From Paenibacillus_E oryzisoli_A (GTDB lineage Bacteria; Bacillota; Bacilli; Paenibacillales; NBRC-103111), in the NCBI RefSeq assembly GCF_050467285.1, contig NZ_JBCMUN010000006.1, forward strand, positions 248,001 through 312,000: a stretch of 64,000 nucleotides of DNA, written 5' to 3'. The translations under genes were made by a program, and so were the position numbers. The notes below the pieces were generated by a model. It worked only from the letters and a program-made list of their open reading frames with translations. It was not told the DNA's origin and searched no databases. Every line of letters begins with the position of its first letter. The first letter of the stretch is position 1. Below, one piece after another: positions 42,851-51,915 of this stretch.

Positions 42851-44104
42851 TTACTTCGTCATATACCGATCAATCATAGCGGCGATCTCCGCACGGGTCA
42901 TCGTCTGCTCCGGATAAAACTCCGTATCGGAGTAGCCGTTGATAATGCCTTTGCTTTTCAACACATAGATCGCCGGTGCGCTCCATAATGTCGCGGGCAC
43001 GTCCGTAAAGTCGGCGCTCTTCGGCGCCGCCACCGCCGGCTTCTTGCCTGCCGATGCCGTCAGCAGGCGTTCGAACAAATACGCGACCTCGCCGCGCGTA
43101 ATCGCCTGATTCGGACGGATCGTGCCGTCCGGGTACCCTTGCAGCAAGTTCAGCTTGCTGGCTTTGGTGAACACCGCGCTCGCCCAGTGCGTCGCGGGCA
43201 AATCTTTAAAGCTTAGCGCGGGCGCGGGCTGGCAAGCGCCGCCGTAGACGCTTCCGGTCACGCTGCCGCTGTTCGCACAGGAGGCCGGAAGGGAGTCGAG
43301 CTTGAACACGCGGTCCATCAGCGTGAGGAATTCGGCGCGCGTCAGCGCGCGGTCCGGTTCGTATCGGTTGCCGCCGATGCCGTCGATGACGCCCTTGCCT
43401 TTCATGCGCAGTACGGCGTCACGGGACCAGTGGTCGAGCAGGTCGGTGAACACCGGCGGCGCGTAGGCGCTGATGCCGTCCGCGATGCCCGAGGCCATCC
43501 GCTGGCGAACAGCGTCGTCGGCGAGCAGCGCGGCGTCGCTTTTATTTGAGAGAAACGCCGTTTCGACGAGGATGCTCGGGATTTCACCCATGCGCGCGAC
43601 GTAAACGGCGCTCGGCACAAGCCCGAGATCCTTGGTGCCTGCGGCGTTCACCAGGCTGTCCAATACTTTTTGCGCCAAATCTTTGCTGTAAGGCGTGAGC
43701 TTCTCCATCGCAGCGCTCGCGGGGTAATCCTCTTGTGGATAGGCATTATCATAGTAAAGCACCATCGAACCCTTAGCGCTCGAGCCCGGATTGGCGTTGG
43801 CATGAATGGAAACGAAGAAATCCGCTTTTTGCTCGGTAGTGTATTGCACACGCTCAGCGAGGGACCAGAAGGTATCGTCGGTTCGCGTTAGATCAACTTC
43901 ATAGCCGCGGTCGAGCAAAGCTTGTTTTAATTTTAGTGTAATGTCCAGGTTGACGTCTTTCTCCTTCAGACCATTGACGCCGACCGCTCCGGAATCGTAG
44001 CCGCCGTGGCCGGCATCCAGCACGACTTTGTAAGCGAATGCAGATTGGGGAAAAAGGACGGTCAGCAGAACCATAGAAAGCAGGATCGTAGATCGAAAAT
44101 TCAT
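42851..44104 (-). CDS. SLH-anchored N-acetylmuramoyl-L-alanine amidase
   Basis: 417 residues. Signal peptide with cleavage near AFA-YK. Amidase_3 catalytic domain (about 26-215) with zinc ligands in LDAGHGGYDSG and SIHANANPG and the glutamate in ILVETAFLSN. Three SLH repeats (about 220-265, 298-345, 365-415: DHWSR, THWAS, TLWSA) then hold it in the wall. A short segment with Cys-Ala-Asn-Ser-Gly..Gly-Gly-Ala-Cys between SLH 1 and 2 could form a disulfide loop. A peptidoglycan hydrolase for wall turnover or cell separation. Divergent from the DUF4321 gene. Confidence 0.94.
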   Translation of the reverse strand: MNFRSTILLSMVLLTVLFPQSAFAYKVVLDAGHGGYDSGAVGVNGLKEKDVNLDITLKLKQALLDRGYEVDLTRTDDTFWSLAERVQYTTEQKADFFVSIHANANPGSSAKGSMVLYYDNAYPQEDYPASAAMEKLTPYSKDLAQKVLDSLVNAAGTKDLGLVPSAVYVARMGEIPSILVETAFLSNKSDAALLADDAVRQRMASGIADGISAYAPPVFTDLLDHWSRDAVLRMKGKGVIDGIGGNRYEPDRALTRAEFLTLMDRVFKLDSLPASCANSGSVTGSVYGGACQPAPALSFKDLPATHWASAVFTKASKLNLLQGYPDGTIRPNQAITRGEVAYLFERLLTASAGKKPAVAAPKSADFTDVPATLWSAPAIYVLKSKGIINGYSDTEFYPEQTMTRAEIAAMIDRYMTK

Positions 44105-44187
44105 GATGAGATACCTCCGGTATTTATCTTACTAGGAACGGGCGGCGCTGTAAGCAGGTAAGAAACGGCAGCGCGCGTTTTTGGGCA

Positions 44188-44216
44188 TGGAAAAAAGAGG
44201 TGGCTGCCCGTATAAT
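44188..44216 (+). promoter_or_regulatory. Candidate promoter of the DUF4321 gene
   Basis: TGGAAA (44188-44193), 17-nt spacer, TATAAT (44211-44216). Confidence 0.5.
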
Positions 44217-44247
44217 AGGCTTGTACATAATAGAGAGGATGGCAGCA

Positions 44248-44490
44248 ATGAAAAAAGGCACGATTACGTTAATCATTTTTCTTATCGTTGGATTAATTAC
44301 CGGCATCATTGTCGGGCAATTGCTGGCCTCGGTGCCTGCGCTGTCGTTTCTCACGAAGTCGGTTCCAATTACTTGGCAGCCCAAAGCCGATCTGCAAGTC
44401 ATCAAGTATGATATTGATCTGATGATCCGACTGAATCTTTGCAGCATCCTGGGGCTCGTCGGCGGGTTCTTCCTCTATCGAAAACTATAA
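44248..44490 (+). CDS. Small two-helix membrane protein (DUF4321 family)
   Basis: 80 residues from ATG 44248, which has AGAGG nine bases upstream. Two membrane helices (about 5-26 and 62-78) with a short outside loop containing SVPITWQPKADLQVIKYD. This matches the DUF4321 family found next to maf in Firmicutes. Function unknown. Confidence 0.82.
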   Translation: MKKGTITLIIFLIVGLITGIIVGQLLASVPALSFLTKSVPITWQPKADLQVIKYDIDLMIRLNLCSILGLVGGFFLYRKL

Positions 44491-44554
44491 TGATATTTCG
44501 ACATTTATCTCGGGATTTTTTAGACAAAATTTGCAAATCAGGAGTTGTTTTACG

Positions 44555-45145
44555 GTGACTAACAAACTTATCTTAGCCTCCTCTTCCCCGCGGAGACAGG
44601 AGCTTATCCAATCTTTCGGCCTTCCTTATATCATTCGTGTCAGCGACGCGGATGAGACCGTCGCGCAAAAAATGTCGCCTGGGCAGTTCGTTGAGACGCT
44701 TTCGCTGCGCAAAGCCGCCACAGTTCGAGAGATGCTGACGCTTGAGGAAAAAAACGGCGTCATCATCGGCTCCGACACGATCGTTGTGCTTAACGATGAA
44801 ATTTTGGGGAAGCCGGTTGATGAGCAAGATGCACACCGTATGCTGAAGGCGCTGCAGGGGAACACGCATCAGGTGTACAGCGGCGTTGCTTGCGTCGACG
44901 CGGCAACGGGGAGACACGTCGTTTCCCATTCTATGACGCATGTGCGGATGAAGCCGATGGCAGACGAGCAGATCTATCGTTACATTGCGACTGGCGAGCC
45001 GCGGGACAAGGCGGGGTCGTACGCGATTCAAGGGATCGGAGCGACGATCGTCAGCGGCATCGAAGGGGATTATTTTACCGTTGTAGGCTTGCCGTTAGCA
45101 CTTCTTAGCGACATGCTGCTAGAGTTCGAGATTGCCGTTCTGTGA
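44555..45145 (+). CDS. maf: Maf-family nucleoside triphosphate pyrophosphatase
   Basis: 196 residues. LILASSSPRRQELI at the start is the Maf signature, followed by SDTIVVLNDEILGKP, YSGVACVDAATG and GEPRDKAGSYAIQGIGA. The family hydrolyses dTTP/UTP or modified nucleotides and has been linked to septum arrest in Bacillus. GTG 44555 has AGGAG ten bases upstream; the frame from TTG 44531 is less likely. Confidence 0.95.
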   Translation: MTNKLILASSSPRRQELIQSFGLPYIIRVSDADETVAQKMSPGQFVETLSLRKAATVREMLTLEEKNGVIIGSDTIVVLNDEILGKPVDEQDAHRMLKALQGNTHQVYSGVACVDAATGRHVVSHSMTHVRMKPMADEQIYRYIATGEPRDKAGSYAIQGIGATIVSGIEGDYFTVVGLPLALLSDMLLEFEIAVL

Positions 45146-45183
45146 CGATTGTGCGGATTTGACACCAATCCTTTGAGGGTGCA

Positions 45184-45212
45184 TTGACTGTCCTATCTGT
45201 AACGGGTACAAT
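45184..45212 (+). promoter_or_regulatory. Promoter of the Rrf2 gene with embedded inverted repeat
   Basis: TTGACT (45184-45189), 17-nt spacer, TACAAT (45207-45212). CTGTC (45188-45192) and GACAG (45213-45217) flank the core promoter as an inverted repeat, a candidate operator for autoregulation. Confidence 0.65.
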
Positions 45213-45256
45213 GACAGTAAGCGACATGACAACACATCTCAGGGAGGTGCATTCCC

Positions 45257-45718
45257 TTGAATAGTGAATTTACAATAGCGGTTCACAGTCTTGTTTTATT
45301 GGCCCATTTACCTGACCATATGGCAACAAGCGAGGAAATTGCGGCGAACGTTTCCACGCACTCGGCGAGAATCCGCAAAGTGATGGGATTTCTGAGGAAA
45401 GCCGGCTATGTGTCCACGAAAGAAGGCATCGGCGGCGGTTTTATTCTCAGTTGCAAGCCGGAGGACGTAACGTTAGGCGAGATTTACCGGCTCACTTGTC
45501 AAGGCACACTCAAGCCTAATTGGTGTTCCGGCGACGCTTCCAAGCCTTGCGTGGTTTCGTCCAAAATGGATAAATTGATGGGAAAAGTTTTCTGCGATGC
45601 CGAGAAGCAGATGGAGCAGTATTTCGATCGCTTGACGATCGGCGGCATGCTGGATCAGCTAAAACATTTGGATTGCTCGAAAGAATCGCAACAACTGCAT
45701 ACGGAAACGTCGTCCTAG
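45257..45718 (+). CDS. Rrf2-family transcriptional regulator (YwnA-like)
   Basis: 153 residues from TTG 45257, with GGGAGGTG upstream. The N-terminal winged helix (about 1-70) has the Rrf2 wing GIGGGFILS. A dimerisation helix follows. Three cysteines are clustered in the TCQGTLKPNWCSGDASKPC segment (about 80-98), spaced C-x10-C-x7-C, plus two more further on. The spacing differs from the C-x5-C-x5-C of IscR/NsrR, so iron-sulfur binding is possible but not shown; thiol redox sensing is another option. Single gene with own promoter and terminator. Confidence 0.9.
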   Translation: MNSEFTIAVHSLVLLAHLPDHMATSEEIAANVSTHSARIRKVMGFLRKAGYVSTKEGIGGGFILSCKPEDVTLGEIYRLTCQGTLKPNWCSGDASKPCVVSSKMDKLMGKVFCDAEKQMEQYFDRLTIGGMLDQLKHLDCSKESQQLHTETSS

Positions 45719-45721
45719 AAG

Positions 45722-45750
45722 CCCTCGGATCTTATTGTCCGGGGGTTTTT
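45722..45750 (+). terminator. Terminator after the Rrf2 gene
   Basis: CCCTCGGA/TCCGGGGG stem and TTTTT. Confidence 0.85.
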
Positions 45751-45826
45751 GCGCAATTATAGGGACTTTTACATATGAATGGGATGCCGCAAAGTAACAC
45801 AATCTACGTAGGGAAGAAGGGGAAAC

Positions 45827-46516
45827 ATGGAAGCTTTGCAACCTATGCTTCGGGAGGTACCGGCTGAAGATCGGCCGAGGGAACGAATGCTTAATTATGG
45901 CGCCGGGGCGCTCAGCCACGCCGAACTGTTGGCGATTCTGCTGCGGACGGGGACGGTATCGGAGTCTGCGATTCATTTGGCGAATCGCGTGCTGAGCGAA
46001 TGCGGCGGCCTGCGTGGGCTCGTTGATATGAGCCGCGATCAGCTGACGCAGATCCGCGGCATCGGGGATGCCAAGGCACTGCAAATTCAAGCCGGCATCG
46101 AGCTTGGTCGCCGTTTGGCGAGGAGCACGTTTGACGTGCGGCCGACGATCCGGTCGCCGAAAGACATAGCCGAGTTCATGAGGGAGGACATGCGGTATCT
46201 GCAAAAGGAGCATTTTGTTTGTCTGTTTTTGAATACCAAAAACCAGATTTTGGCGAAGGAGACGCTGTCCATGGGAAGCTTGAACGCTTCTATCGTGCAT
46301 CCGCGGGAGGTGTTTAGGGCGGCTATCAAGTGCAGCTCCGCGTCGATTGTATGCGTACATAATCACCCGAGCGGAGATCCGACACCGAGTCCGGAAGACG
46401 TTAACCTGACTGCGCGGTTAGTGGAGGCGGGCAGCATTATTGGTATTGACGTGTTGGATCATGTTATCATTGGAGATCAGCGATACATTAGTTTGAAGGA
46501 ACAGGGACTAATGTAA
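45827..46516 (+). CDS. radC: RadC-family JAB/MPN protein
   Basis: 229 residues. Helix-hairpin-helix region near residues 40-75 (LTQIRGIGDAKALQ) and a JAMM metal motif VHNHPSGDPTPSPED. Despite the name, a direct DNA-repair role is not established for the family. It lies before mreB as in Bacillus, and the mreB promoter is inside its 3' end. Confidence 0.95.
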   Translation: MEALQPMLREVPAEDRPRERMLNYGAGALSHAELLAILLRTGTVSESAIHLANRVLSECGGLRGLVDMSRDQLTQIRGIGDAKALQIQAGIELGRRLARSTFDVRPTIRSPKDIAEFMREDMRYLQKEHFVCLFLNTKNQILAKETLSMGSLNASIVHPREVFRAAIKCSSASIVCVHNHPSGDPTPSPEDVNLTARLVEAGSIIGIDVLDHVIIGDQRYISLKEQGLM

Positions 46517-46522
46517 TATAAT
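46493..46522 (+). promoter_or_regulatory. Sigma-A promoter of mreB inside the end of radC
   Basis: TTGAAG (46493-46498), 18-nt spacer, TATAAT (46517-46522) spanning the radC stop codon. Confidence 0.7.
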
Positions 46523-46555
46523 AGTACTCGCTATAGGAAAGGAGCAGCTTTTATT

Positions 46556-47590
46556 ATGTTCGGAGGATTAACGAAAGATCTAGGCATTGATTTGGGAACG
46601 GCGAACACGCTGGTTTATGTAAAAGGCAAAGGAATTATCGTGAGGGAACCGTCGGTGGTTGCCCTGCGTACCGATACAAAAACGATTGAAGCGGTTGGCG
46701 ACTCCGCCAAGCGGATGATTGGGCGCACGCCGGGGAATATTCGGGCGATTCGTCCGATGAAGGACGGGGTGATCGCTGACTTTGAGACCACGTCGACGAT
46801 GATCCGCTATTTCCTGAGACAAGCTCAGAAGCAGCGTTGGTTGTTCAAACGCCATCCGAACGTGATGGTCTGCGTGCCTTCCGGGATCACGGCGGTCGAG
46901 AAACGCGCGGTTGAGGATGCGACGAAGCAAGCGGGCGCTCGGGAAGCGTATACGATTGAAGAGCCGTTCGCGGCGGCAATCGGCGCGGATTTGCCGGTGT
47001 GGGAGCCGACAGGCAGCATGGTCGTCGACATTGGCGGCGGCACCACGGAAGTGGCTGTGATCTCGCTCGGAGGGATCGTGACGTCCCGCTCGATTCGAAT
47101 TGCCGGCGACGAGATGGATGAAGCGATTATTCAATATATCAAGCGTACGTATAACTTGATGATCGGCGAGCGCACAGCGGAAACGCTGAAAATCGAGATC
47201 GGCTCCGCGCTTCCATCGGAAGCGAAGGAATCGCTCGAAATTCGCGGCCGCGACCTACTGACAGGGCTGCCGAAGACGCTCAGCGTCACTTCCCACGAAA
47301 TCACGGAGTCGCTTGCAGATACGGTGAATGCGATTGTCGAAGCGGTCAAGGTGACGCTGGAGAAGTGCCCGCCGGAGCTGTCGGCGGATATTATGGATCG
47401 CGGCATCGTGCTCACCGGAGGCGGCGGCTTGCTGCGCAATCTGGATCGCCTGCTCGCGCGGGAGACGGGCATGCCGGTGATGGTGGCGGAGAATCCGCTC
47501 GATTGCGTCGCGATCGGTACGGGCCGCGCGCTGGAAAATATTCATCTTTTCAAAAGCAAATCAGGGTCCGGCTCCCGCTATAAGGGCTAA
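46556..47590 (+). CDS. mreB: MreB, actin-like rod-shape protein
   Basis: 344 residues. Phosphate 1 IDLGTANTLVYVKGKG, VVDIGGGTTEVAVIS (phosphate 2) and VLTGGGGLLRNLD (adenosine) are the actin/Hsp70 ATPase motifs. Membrane-associated filaments direct lateral wall synthesis with MreC, MreD and RodA, whose genes follow. Ribosome binding site AAAGGAGCAG. Confidence 0.98.
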   Translation: MFGGLTKDLGIDLGTANTLVYVKGKGIIVREPSVVALRTDTKTIEAVGDSAKRMIGRTPGNIRAIRPMKDGVIADFETTSTMIRYFLRQAQKQRWLFKRHPNVMVCVPSGITAVEKRAVEDATKQAGAREAYTIEEPFAAAIGADLPVWEPTGSMVVDIGGGTTEVAVISLGGIVTSRSIRIAGDEMDEAIIQYIKRTYNLMIGERTAETLKIEIGSALPSEAKESLEIRGRDLLTGLPKTLSVTSHEITESLADTVNAIVEAVKVTLEKCPPELSADIMDRGIVLTGGGGLLRNLDRLLARETGMPVMVAENPLDCVAIGTGRALENIHLFKSKSGSGSRYKG

Positions 47591-47613
47591 AAGATCGTTA
47601 GAAGGTGCCAACG

Positions 47614-48477
47614 TTGTTTAAATTCATGGGAAATAAAAGGCTGTTTTTTCTGATGTCCGGGCTCGTCTGCTTCTTCATTCTAATGGGACTGACGCTCGGC
47701 AATCGGGGGCCGATGACATGGCCGGAGAAATTCGTCAAAGACTCCATTTCATGGACGCAAGGCCTGCTTTACAAGCCCGCAGCCGCCATCGCGGGTTTCT
47801 TTGAAGACATCCGTCATCTTCGCGTCATCTACGAGGAGAACAAGACACTGAAGCTGACATTGACGCAATATGCGCGCGATACGCAGCGGCTTAATGAGCT
47901 CGAATCTCAGAATAAAAGGCTAATGGAAGAGTTGGGCTTCACAGAGCGCCAGCGGCAGCAGAACAACTATACCTATCGGATTGCCGAGGTCGTCACCATC
48001 GATCCCGATCCTTACAACAGCACCGTGACGATCAACTTAGGGGATAAGGACGGCATCGAGGAAAATATGGCGGTCATGACCGTTGACGGTTTGGTTGGCC
48101 GGGTCAGCAAAGTGTTCGGTTTCCACTCTAACGTGCAGTTGCTAACCGAAACGACGGATACGGACAACAGCTCCAAAGCCATTGCGGTTACGGTCAAAGG
48201 GAATGATAATCAGCCGTTCGGCATGATTGAATCGTACGATCCCAAAACTGGTGAGCTGGTGATGAACAAAGTGGAGCATGCGGACGACATGAAGGTCGGC
48301 GATACGATCATCACATCGGGGCTCGGCCAAGTATTCCCGAAAGGGATTGAAGTCGGCACCATCACCTCGATTGGTCCTGGTGAATTTGGCATTACGTACA
48401 AAGTAATGGTGAAGCCGAAAGCTTCGTTCAGCCACATACGCGAAGTATTTGTCGTTGAAGTTCCTAAGGTGGAATGA
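47614..48477 (+). CDS. mreC: MreC, rod-shape-determining protein
   Basis: 287 residues. Basic N-terminus, one membrane helix (about 8-28), then a coiled coil (about 68-105, ENKTLKLTLTQYARDTQRL) and the extracellular beta-barrel domain (IDPDPYNSTVTINLGDKDGI, GLVGRVSKV, TSGLGQVFPKGIEVG). It links MreB to wall enzymes. TTG 47614 has GAAGGTG six bases upstream; GTG 47605 is inside that site and less likely. Confidence 0.96.
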   Translation: MFKFMGNKRLFFLMSGLVCFFILMGLTLGNRGPMTWPEKFVKDSISWTQGLLYKPAAAIAGFFEDIRHLRVIYEENKTLKLTLTQYARDTQRLNELESQNKRLMEELGFTERQRQQNNYTYRIAEVVTIDPDPYNSTVTINLGDKDGIEENMAVMTVDGLVGRVSKVFGFHSNVQLLTETTDTDNSSKAIAVTVKGNDNQPFGMIESYDPKTGELVMNKVEHADDMKVGDTIITSGLGQVFPKGIEVGTITSIGPGEFGITYKVMVKPKASFSHIREVFVVEVPKVE

Positions 48478-48492
48478 GGTGAGTCAGCGGAA

Positions 48493-49020
48493 ATGAATCG
48501 ACACGTAATCTGGCTCATTCTACTTGGTCTCTTGATCGTTCAAGGCTCGCTCCTCGTCTGGATTCTGCCGTCTTCCTGGCAGTCTAACGTGTATGTGACG
48601 CCGCATCTGATGCTCGTCTTTATTCTTTTTATCGGTCTTTTTCATCATCGTCATGCCGCTTTAATCTATGGACTCGTTTTTGGACTGCTTCACGATTTTA
48701 CGTATTACGGCGCTATGCTTGGTGTGTATTCCTTCGGCATGGGATTAACCGGGTATTTGGCGGGGCTTGTTCAGCGCAGGCAGCCGAATCTGATTTTTTA
48801 CAATCTGGTCATTACGGCCGTCGGTTTGTTTCTGTTCGAATGCATTAATTATGGTATTAATCGGCTGTTCAAGCTCATTACGGTCGACTTCCAATTTGCG
48901 CTGACCCATTACATGCTGCCGACTGTGCTCTTCAACTTGCTGATTGCGCTCATTTGCTATGTGCCGATTCGCAAGCTGCTGGAAGGCAGGCGGAAGATCT
49001 CTGCCGCCGGCGAAGAATAA
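48493..49020 (+). CDS. mreD: MreD, rod-shape-determining membrane protein
   Basis: 175 residues with five or six hydrophobic helices and the family's GLVFGLLHDFTYYG segment. Part of the elongasome core with MreC. Starts 15 bases after the mreC stop. Confidence 0.93.
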   Translation: MNRHVIWLILLGLLIVQGSLLVWILPSSWQSNVYVTPHLMLVFILFIGLFHHRHAALIYGLVFGLLHDFTYYGAMLGVYSFGMGLTGYLAGLVQRRQPNLIFYNLVITAVGLFLFECINYGINRLFKLITVDFQFALTHYMLPTVLFNLLIALICYVPIRKLLEGRRKISAAGEE

Positions 49021-49092
49021 TTTTCCATCCCGCAAGCAGGAGAATTCACGACTAGAGCCGAAATGTATGGGTTGGGAGGTCGTCATGAAACT

Positions 49093-49773
49093 ATGTCTGC
49101 TAGCAAGCACCATGTAATGATTAAAGGGGTCAAGGATGGCCTTGTTTTTTTGCTGAACGATACGTGCGAATGGCAGGAAGTGCTGCAGGAATTAAAGCAC
49201 AAACTGGAGAAAACGCATCAACAAATATTAACTGGACCGATCATTCACGTGAGTATCAAGTTGGGCAGCCGGGAGGCGACCGAGGAGCAGAAAGAGGAAA
49301 TCCGCGCTGTCATTAAGCAAAAGGGGAATTTGCTCATTCAATCGATTGAAAGCGAACCTGCGAAAGAGGCGGCCGCAGAACTTTCCGCAGCTCCCATGAC
49401 GACACTCAGAGGGATGATTCGTTCAGGTCAGACGCTTCATAACGAAGGTGATTTGCTTTTTTTGGGCGATGTGAACCCCGGAGGCATTATCACGGCGACG
49501 GGAAATATCTATATCATGGGCTCGCTGCGCGGCATGGCCCACGCGGGAACAGAAGGCGACGAAGGTGCGATCGTTGCAGCTTCCCATATGCGGCCTACGC
49601 AATTGCGGATCGCCGGTATTATTTCCAGGCCCCCCGACGAGTGGGGGATTGACGAAGCTTTTATGGAATTTGCCTACATCAAGGAAGGCAAGATGGAAAT
49701 CGATAAATTGCATCAACTGCACCGCATTCGGCCTGATTCCCCGATTAAAACAGCGGTACCGATACAAGGATAA
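49093..49773 (+). CDS. minC: MinC, septum-site inhibitor of FtsZ
   Basis: 226 residues. N-terminal FtsZ-inhibiting domain (VMIKGVKDGLVFLLND) and C-terminal beta-helix that binds MinD (TLRGMIRSGQTLHNEGDLLFLGDVNPGG). ATG 49093 gives MSASKHHVMIKG, which aligns with homologues, but its GGGAGG is 13 bases away. That ribosome binding site is better placed for ATG 49085, which opens an 11-codon frame ending at 49117. ATG 49117 is a third possible start. Confidence 0.95.
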   Translation: MSASKHHVMIKGVKDGLVFLLNDTCEWQEVLQELKHKLEKTHQQILTGPIIHVSIKLGSREATEEQKEEIRAVIKQKGNLLIQSIESEPAKEAAAELSAAPMTTLRGMIRSGQTLHNEGDLLFLGDVNPGGIITATGNIYIMGSLRGMAHAGTEGDEGAIVAASHMRPTQLRIAGIISRPPDEWGIDEAFMEFAYIKEGKMEIDKLHQLHRIRPDSPIKTAVPIQG

Positions 49774-49883
49774 TTCGCCGGGACTTAGGGAGCTTTCCGA
49801 AATTAACGTCCTATTTTCAGGCAAAGTCTCCTTATTGTGGCATTCATAGATCATAGCAAGACATTTTGGATGGGGTGAGAAAA

Positions 49884-50678
49884 ATGGGAGAGGCAATCGT
49901 TGTCACCTCAGGGAAAGGCGGCGTTGGCAAAACGACGACGTCCGCGAACCTGGGTACTGCACTGGCACTTCTGGGCAAAAAAGTATGCATGGTAGATACG
50001 GATATTGGACTTAGAAACCTGGACGTCGTGATGGGACTCGAGAATCGGATTATTTACGATCTTGTTGACGTGGCGGAAGGGCGCTGCCGCTTGCCTCAGG
50101 CGCTGATCAAGGATAAGCGGTTTGACGAGCTTTACTTGCTTCCTGCTGCGCAGACGAAGGACAAACATGCCGTGTCGCCGGAGCAGGTGAAGGCGATCAT
50201 TCTGGAACTTAAAAATGATTTCGAATTCGTCATCATCGACTGCCCTGCGGGCATCGAGCAAGGGTTCAAAAACGCGGTTGCGGGTGCGGACAAAGCGATC
50301 GTCGTCACAACGCCTGAGAACGCGGCCGTACGCGATGCGGATCGCATTATCGGCCTGCTCGAGAATGAGCGTATTTCGGCGCCAAAACTGGTCATCAACC
50401 GGATTCGCCCGATGATGGTGAAGAAAGGCGAGATGCTGGACATCGATGAAATCTGCACCGTCCTGGCGATTGACCTGCTGGGCATCGTGCCGGATGATGA
50501 GCATGTCATCAAGGCGGCGAACATGGGGGAGCCTACGGTGATGAATCCGTCTGCGCGTGCGGCGATCGCTTATCGGAACATTGCGAGACGGATGATCGGC
50601 GATACGGTGCCGCTGATGCAGCTTGAGGACAAGACCGGCTGGGTCAAACGTATGAAAAAGTTTATGGGAATAGGATGA
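49884..50678 (+). CDS. minD: MinD, membrane-targeting ATPase of the Min system
   Basis: 264 residues. Deviant Walker A GKGGVGKTTTSANLG with the signature lysine, MVDTDIGLRNLD, and FVIIDCPAGIEQG. The C-terminal amphipathic helix WVKRMKKFMGIG anchors it to membrane. Activates MinC. ATG 49884 has GGGGTGAG upstream. Confidence 0.98.
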   Translation: MGEAIVVTSGKGGVGKTTTSANLGTALALLGKKVCMVDTDIGLRNLDVVMGLENRIIYDLVDVAEGRCRLPQALIKDKRFDELYLLPAAQTKDKHAVSPEQVKAIILELKNDFEFVIIDCPAGIEQGFKNAVAGADKAIVVTTPENAAVRDADRIIGLLENERISAPKLVINRIRPMMVKKGEMLDIDEICTVLAIDLLGIVPDDEHVIKAANMGEPTVMNPSARAAIAYRNIARRMIGDTVPLMQLEDKTGWVKRMKKFMGIG

Positions 50679-50685
50679 TCGTCCG

Positions 50686-51831
50686 GTGTTAGCCAAGCTG
50701 AAAAACATGGATCTCCCGATCATCGCCATTTTGCTGGCTTTCATGGTTATCTCGACGATGATGGTGTACAGTTCCTCCGTCGATGCGAAAATCAGTATTT
50801 CCATTACCAAAATTCTTTTGCTGTACGGTGTCAGTCTTGTTGCCTTTGTGGGTTGCAGTCTGTTCGACTACCGTTTGTTGATTCGGATTGCGCCGTATTT
50901 ATACGGCATTGGGATCGTCTCGCTAATTGCGGTATATTTCTTTGGCAAAAAAATCAATGGTGCCCGCGGCTGGTTCGAGCTGCCCGGAGGGCTGACCTTC
51001 CAGCCGGCCGAGCTGGTTAAATTGATTCTGATTATATGCATCGCGGCCTTGCTCGTGCGGCGGGGCGGTGATTTGCTTCTCCTGAAGAACGATATTATTC
51101 CCGTCGTGGGCACCGTCTTACTGCCATTTATTTTAGTGTTGATTCAGCCTGATTTGGGGAATGCCATTATTTTCATCGTCATTCTCGTCGGGATGCTTTG
51201 GATCGGCAACATTAAATATTCGCAGGTGTTCATCTCCCTTGTAGTCATTGCGGGCGTCGGTTTTCTAGCGCTCACGTTATACAAAACGTTTCATCAAAGT
51301 CTGTACGATTTCCTGAGGGGTTTTGGCTTTAGCCATTGGATGGATCGGATCGATACGTATTTATATCCGCAAGATGTCTCATCCGACGATAACTATCAGG
51401 TGAGGAACGCCATACGGGCTATCGGTTCCGGCGGATTGAAGGGTGAGGGGTACTTGCAGGGCACATCGGTGCACAGCAACTTTATTCCATTAGCCTACTC
51501 CGATTCGATTTTTGTCGTCATCGGGGAAGAATTTGGCTTCCGTGGCTCCGCTGTCCTGCTGCTAATCTACTTCTTGCTCATCTACCGCATGATTCTCATT
51601 TCGATCCAAAGCGCGCAAGTCGGCGGTGCCTATATCGTGGTGGGTGTCGTGTCGATGTTCGTGTTCCAAATCTTCGAGAACGTCGGTATGATGATCGGCG
51701 TCATGCCGCTCACGGGGATTACGCTGCCTTTTGTCAGCTATGGCGGAACGTCGTTGATGATCAACATGCTGTCGCTGGGACTCGTCATGAGCGTGAAACT
51801 TCATCAGGAGAAAGAGCCTGAACTGTTTTAA
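50686..51831 (+). CDS. rodA: RodA, SEDS peptidoglycan glycosyltransferase
   Basis: 381 residues, about ten membrane helices. SEDS motifs are GARGWFELPGGLTFQPAEL, VLIQPDLGNA, the large outside loop YLYPQD..NYQVRNAIRAIGSGG..G..SVHSNFIPLAYSDSIFVVIGEEFG, and GITLPFVSYGGTS. RodA rather than FtsW/SpoVE is inferred from its place after mreBCD-minCD. GTG start seven bases after minD with a weak ribosome binding site, so coupling to minD is likely. Confidence 0.93.
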   Translation: MLAKLKNMDLPIIAILLAFMVISTMMVYSSSVDAKISISITKILLLYGVSLVAFVGCSLFDYRLLIRIAPYLYGIGIVSLIAVYFFGKKINGARGWFELPGGLTFQPAELVKLILIICIAALLVRRGGDLLLLKNDIIPVVGTVLLPFILVLIQPDLGNAIIFIVILVGMLWIGNIKYSQVFISLVVIAGVGFLALTLYKTFHQSLYDFLRGFGFSHWMDRIDTYLYPQDVSSDDNYQVRNAIRAIGSGGLKGEGYLQGTSVHSNFIPLAYSDSIFVVIGEEFGFRGSAVLLLIYFLLIYRMILISIQSAQVGGAYIVVGVVSMFVFQIFENVGMMIGVMPLTGITLPFVSYGGTSLMINMLSLGLVMSVKLHQEKEPELF

Positions 51832-51849
51832 CTTAATATGACATCCCGT

Positions 51850-51893
51850 AGAAGGTGCTCTCTCAGCCATGTGCTGTCGGGGCGCCTTCTTTT
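51850..51893 (+). terminator. Terminator after rodA
   Basis: AGAAGGTGC/GCGCCTTCT stem (one G-U) followed by TTTT. It separates vegetative shape genes from the sporulation pair. Confidence 0.7.
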
Positions 51894-51915
51894 CGCGTTG
51901 CCGGAGGATTCGTCA

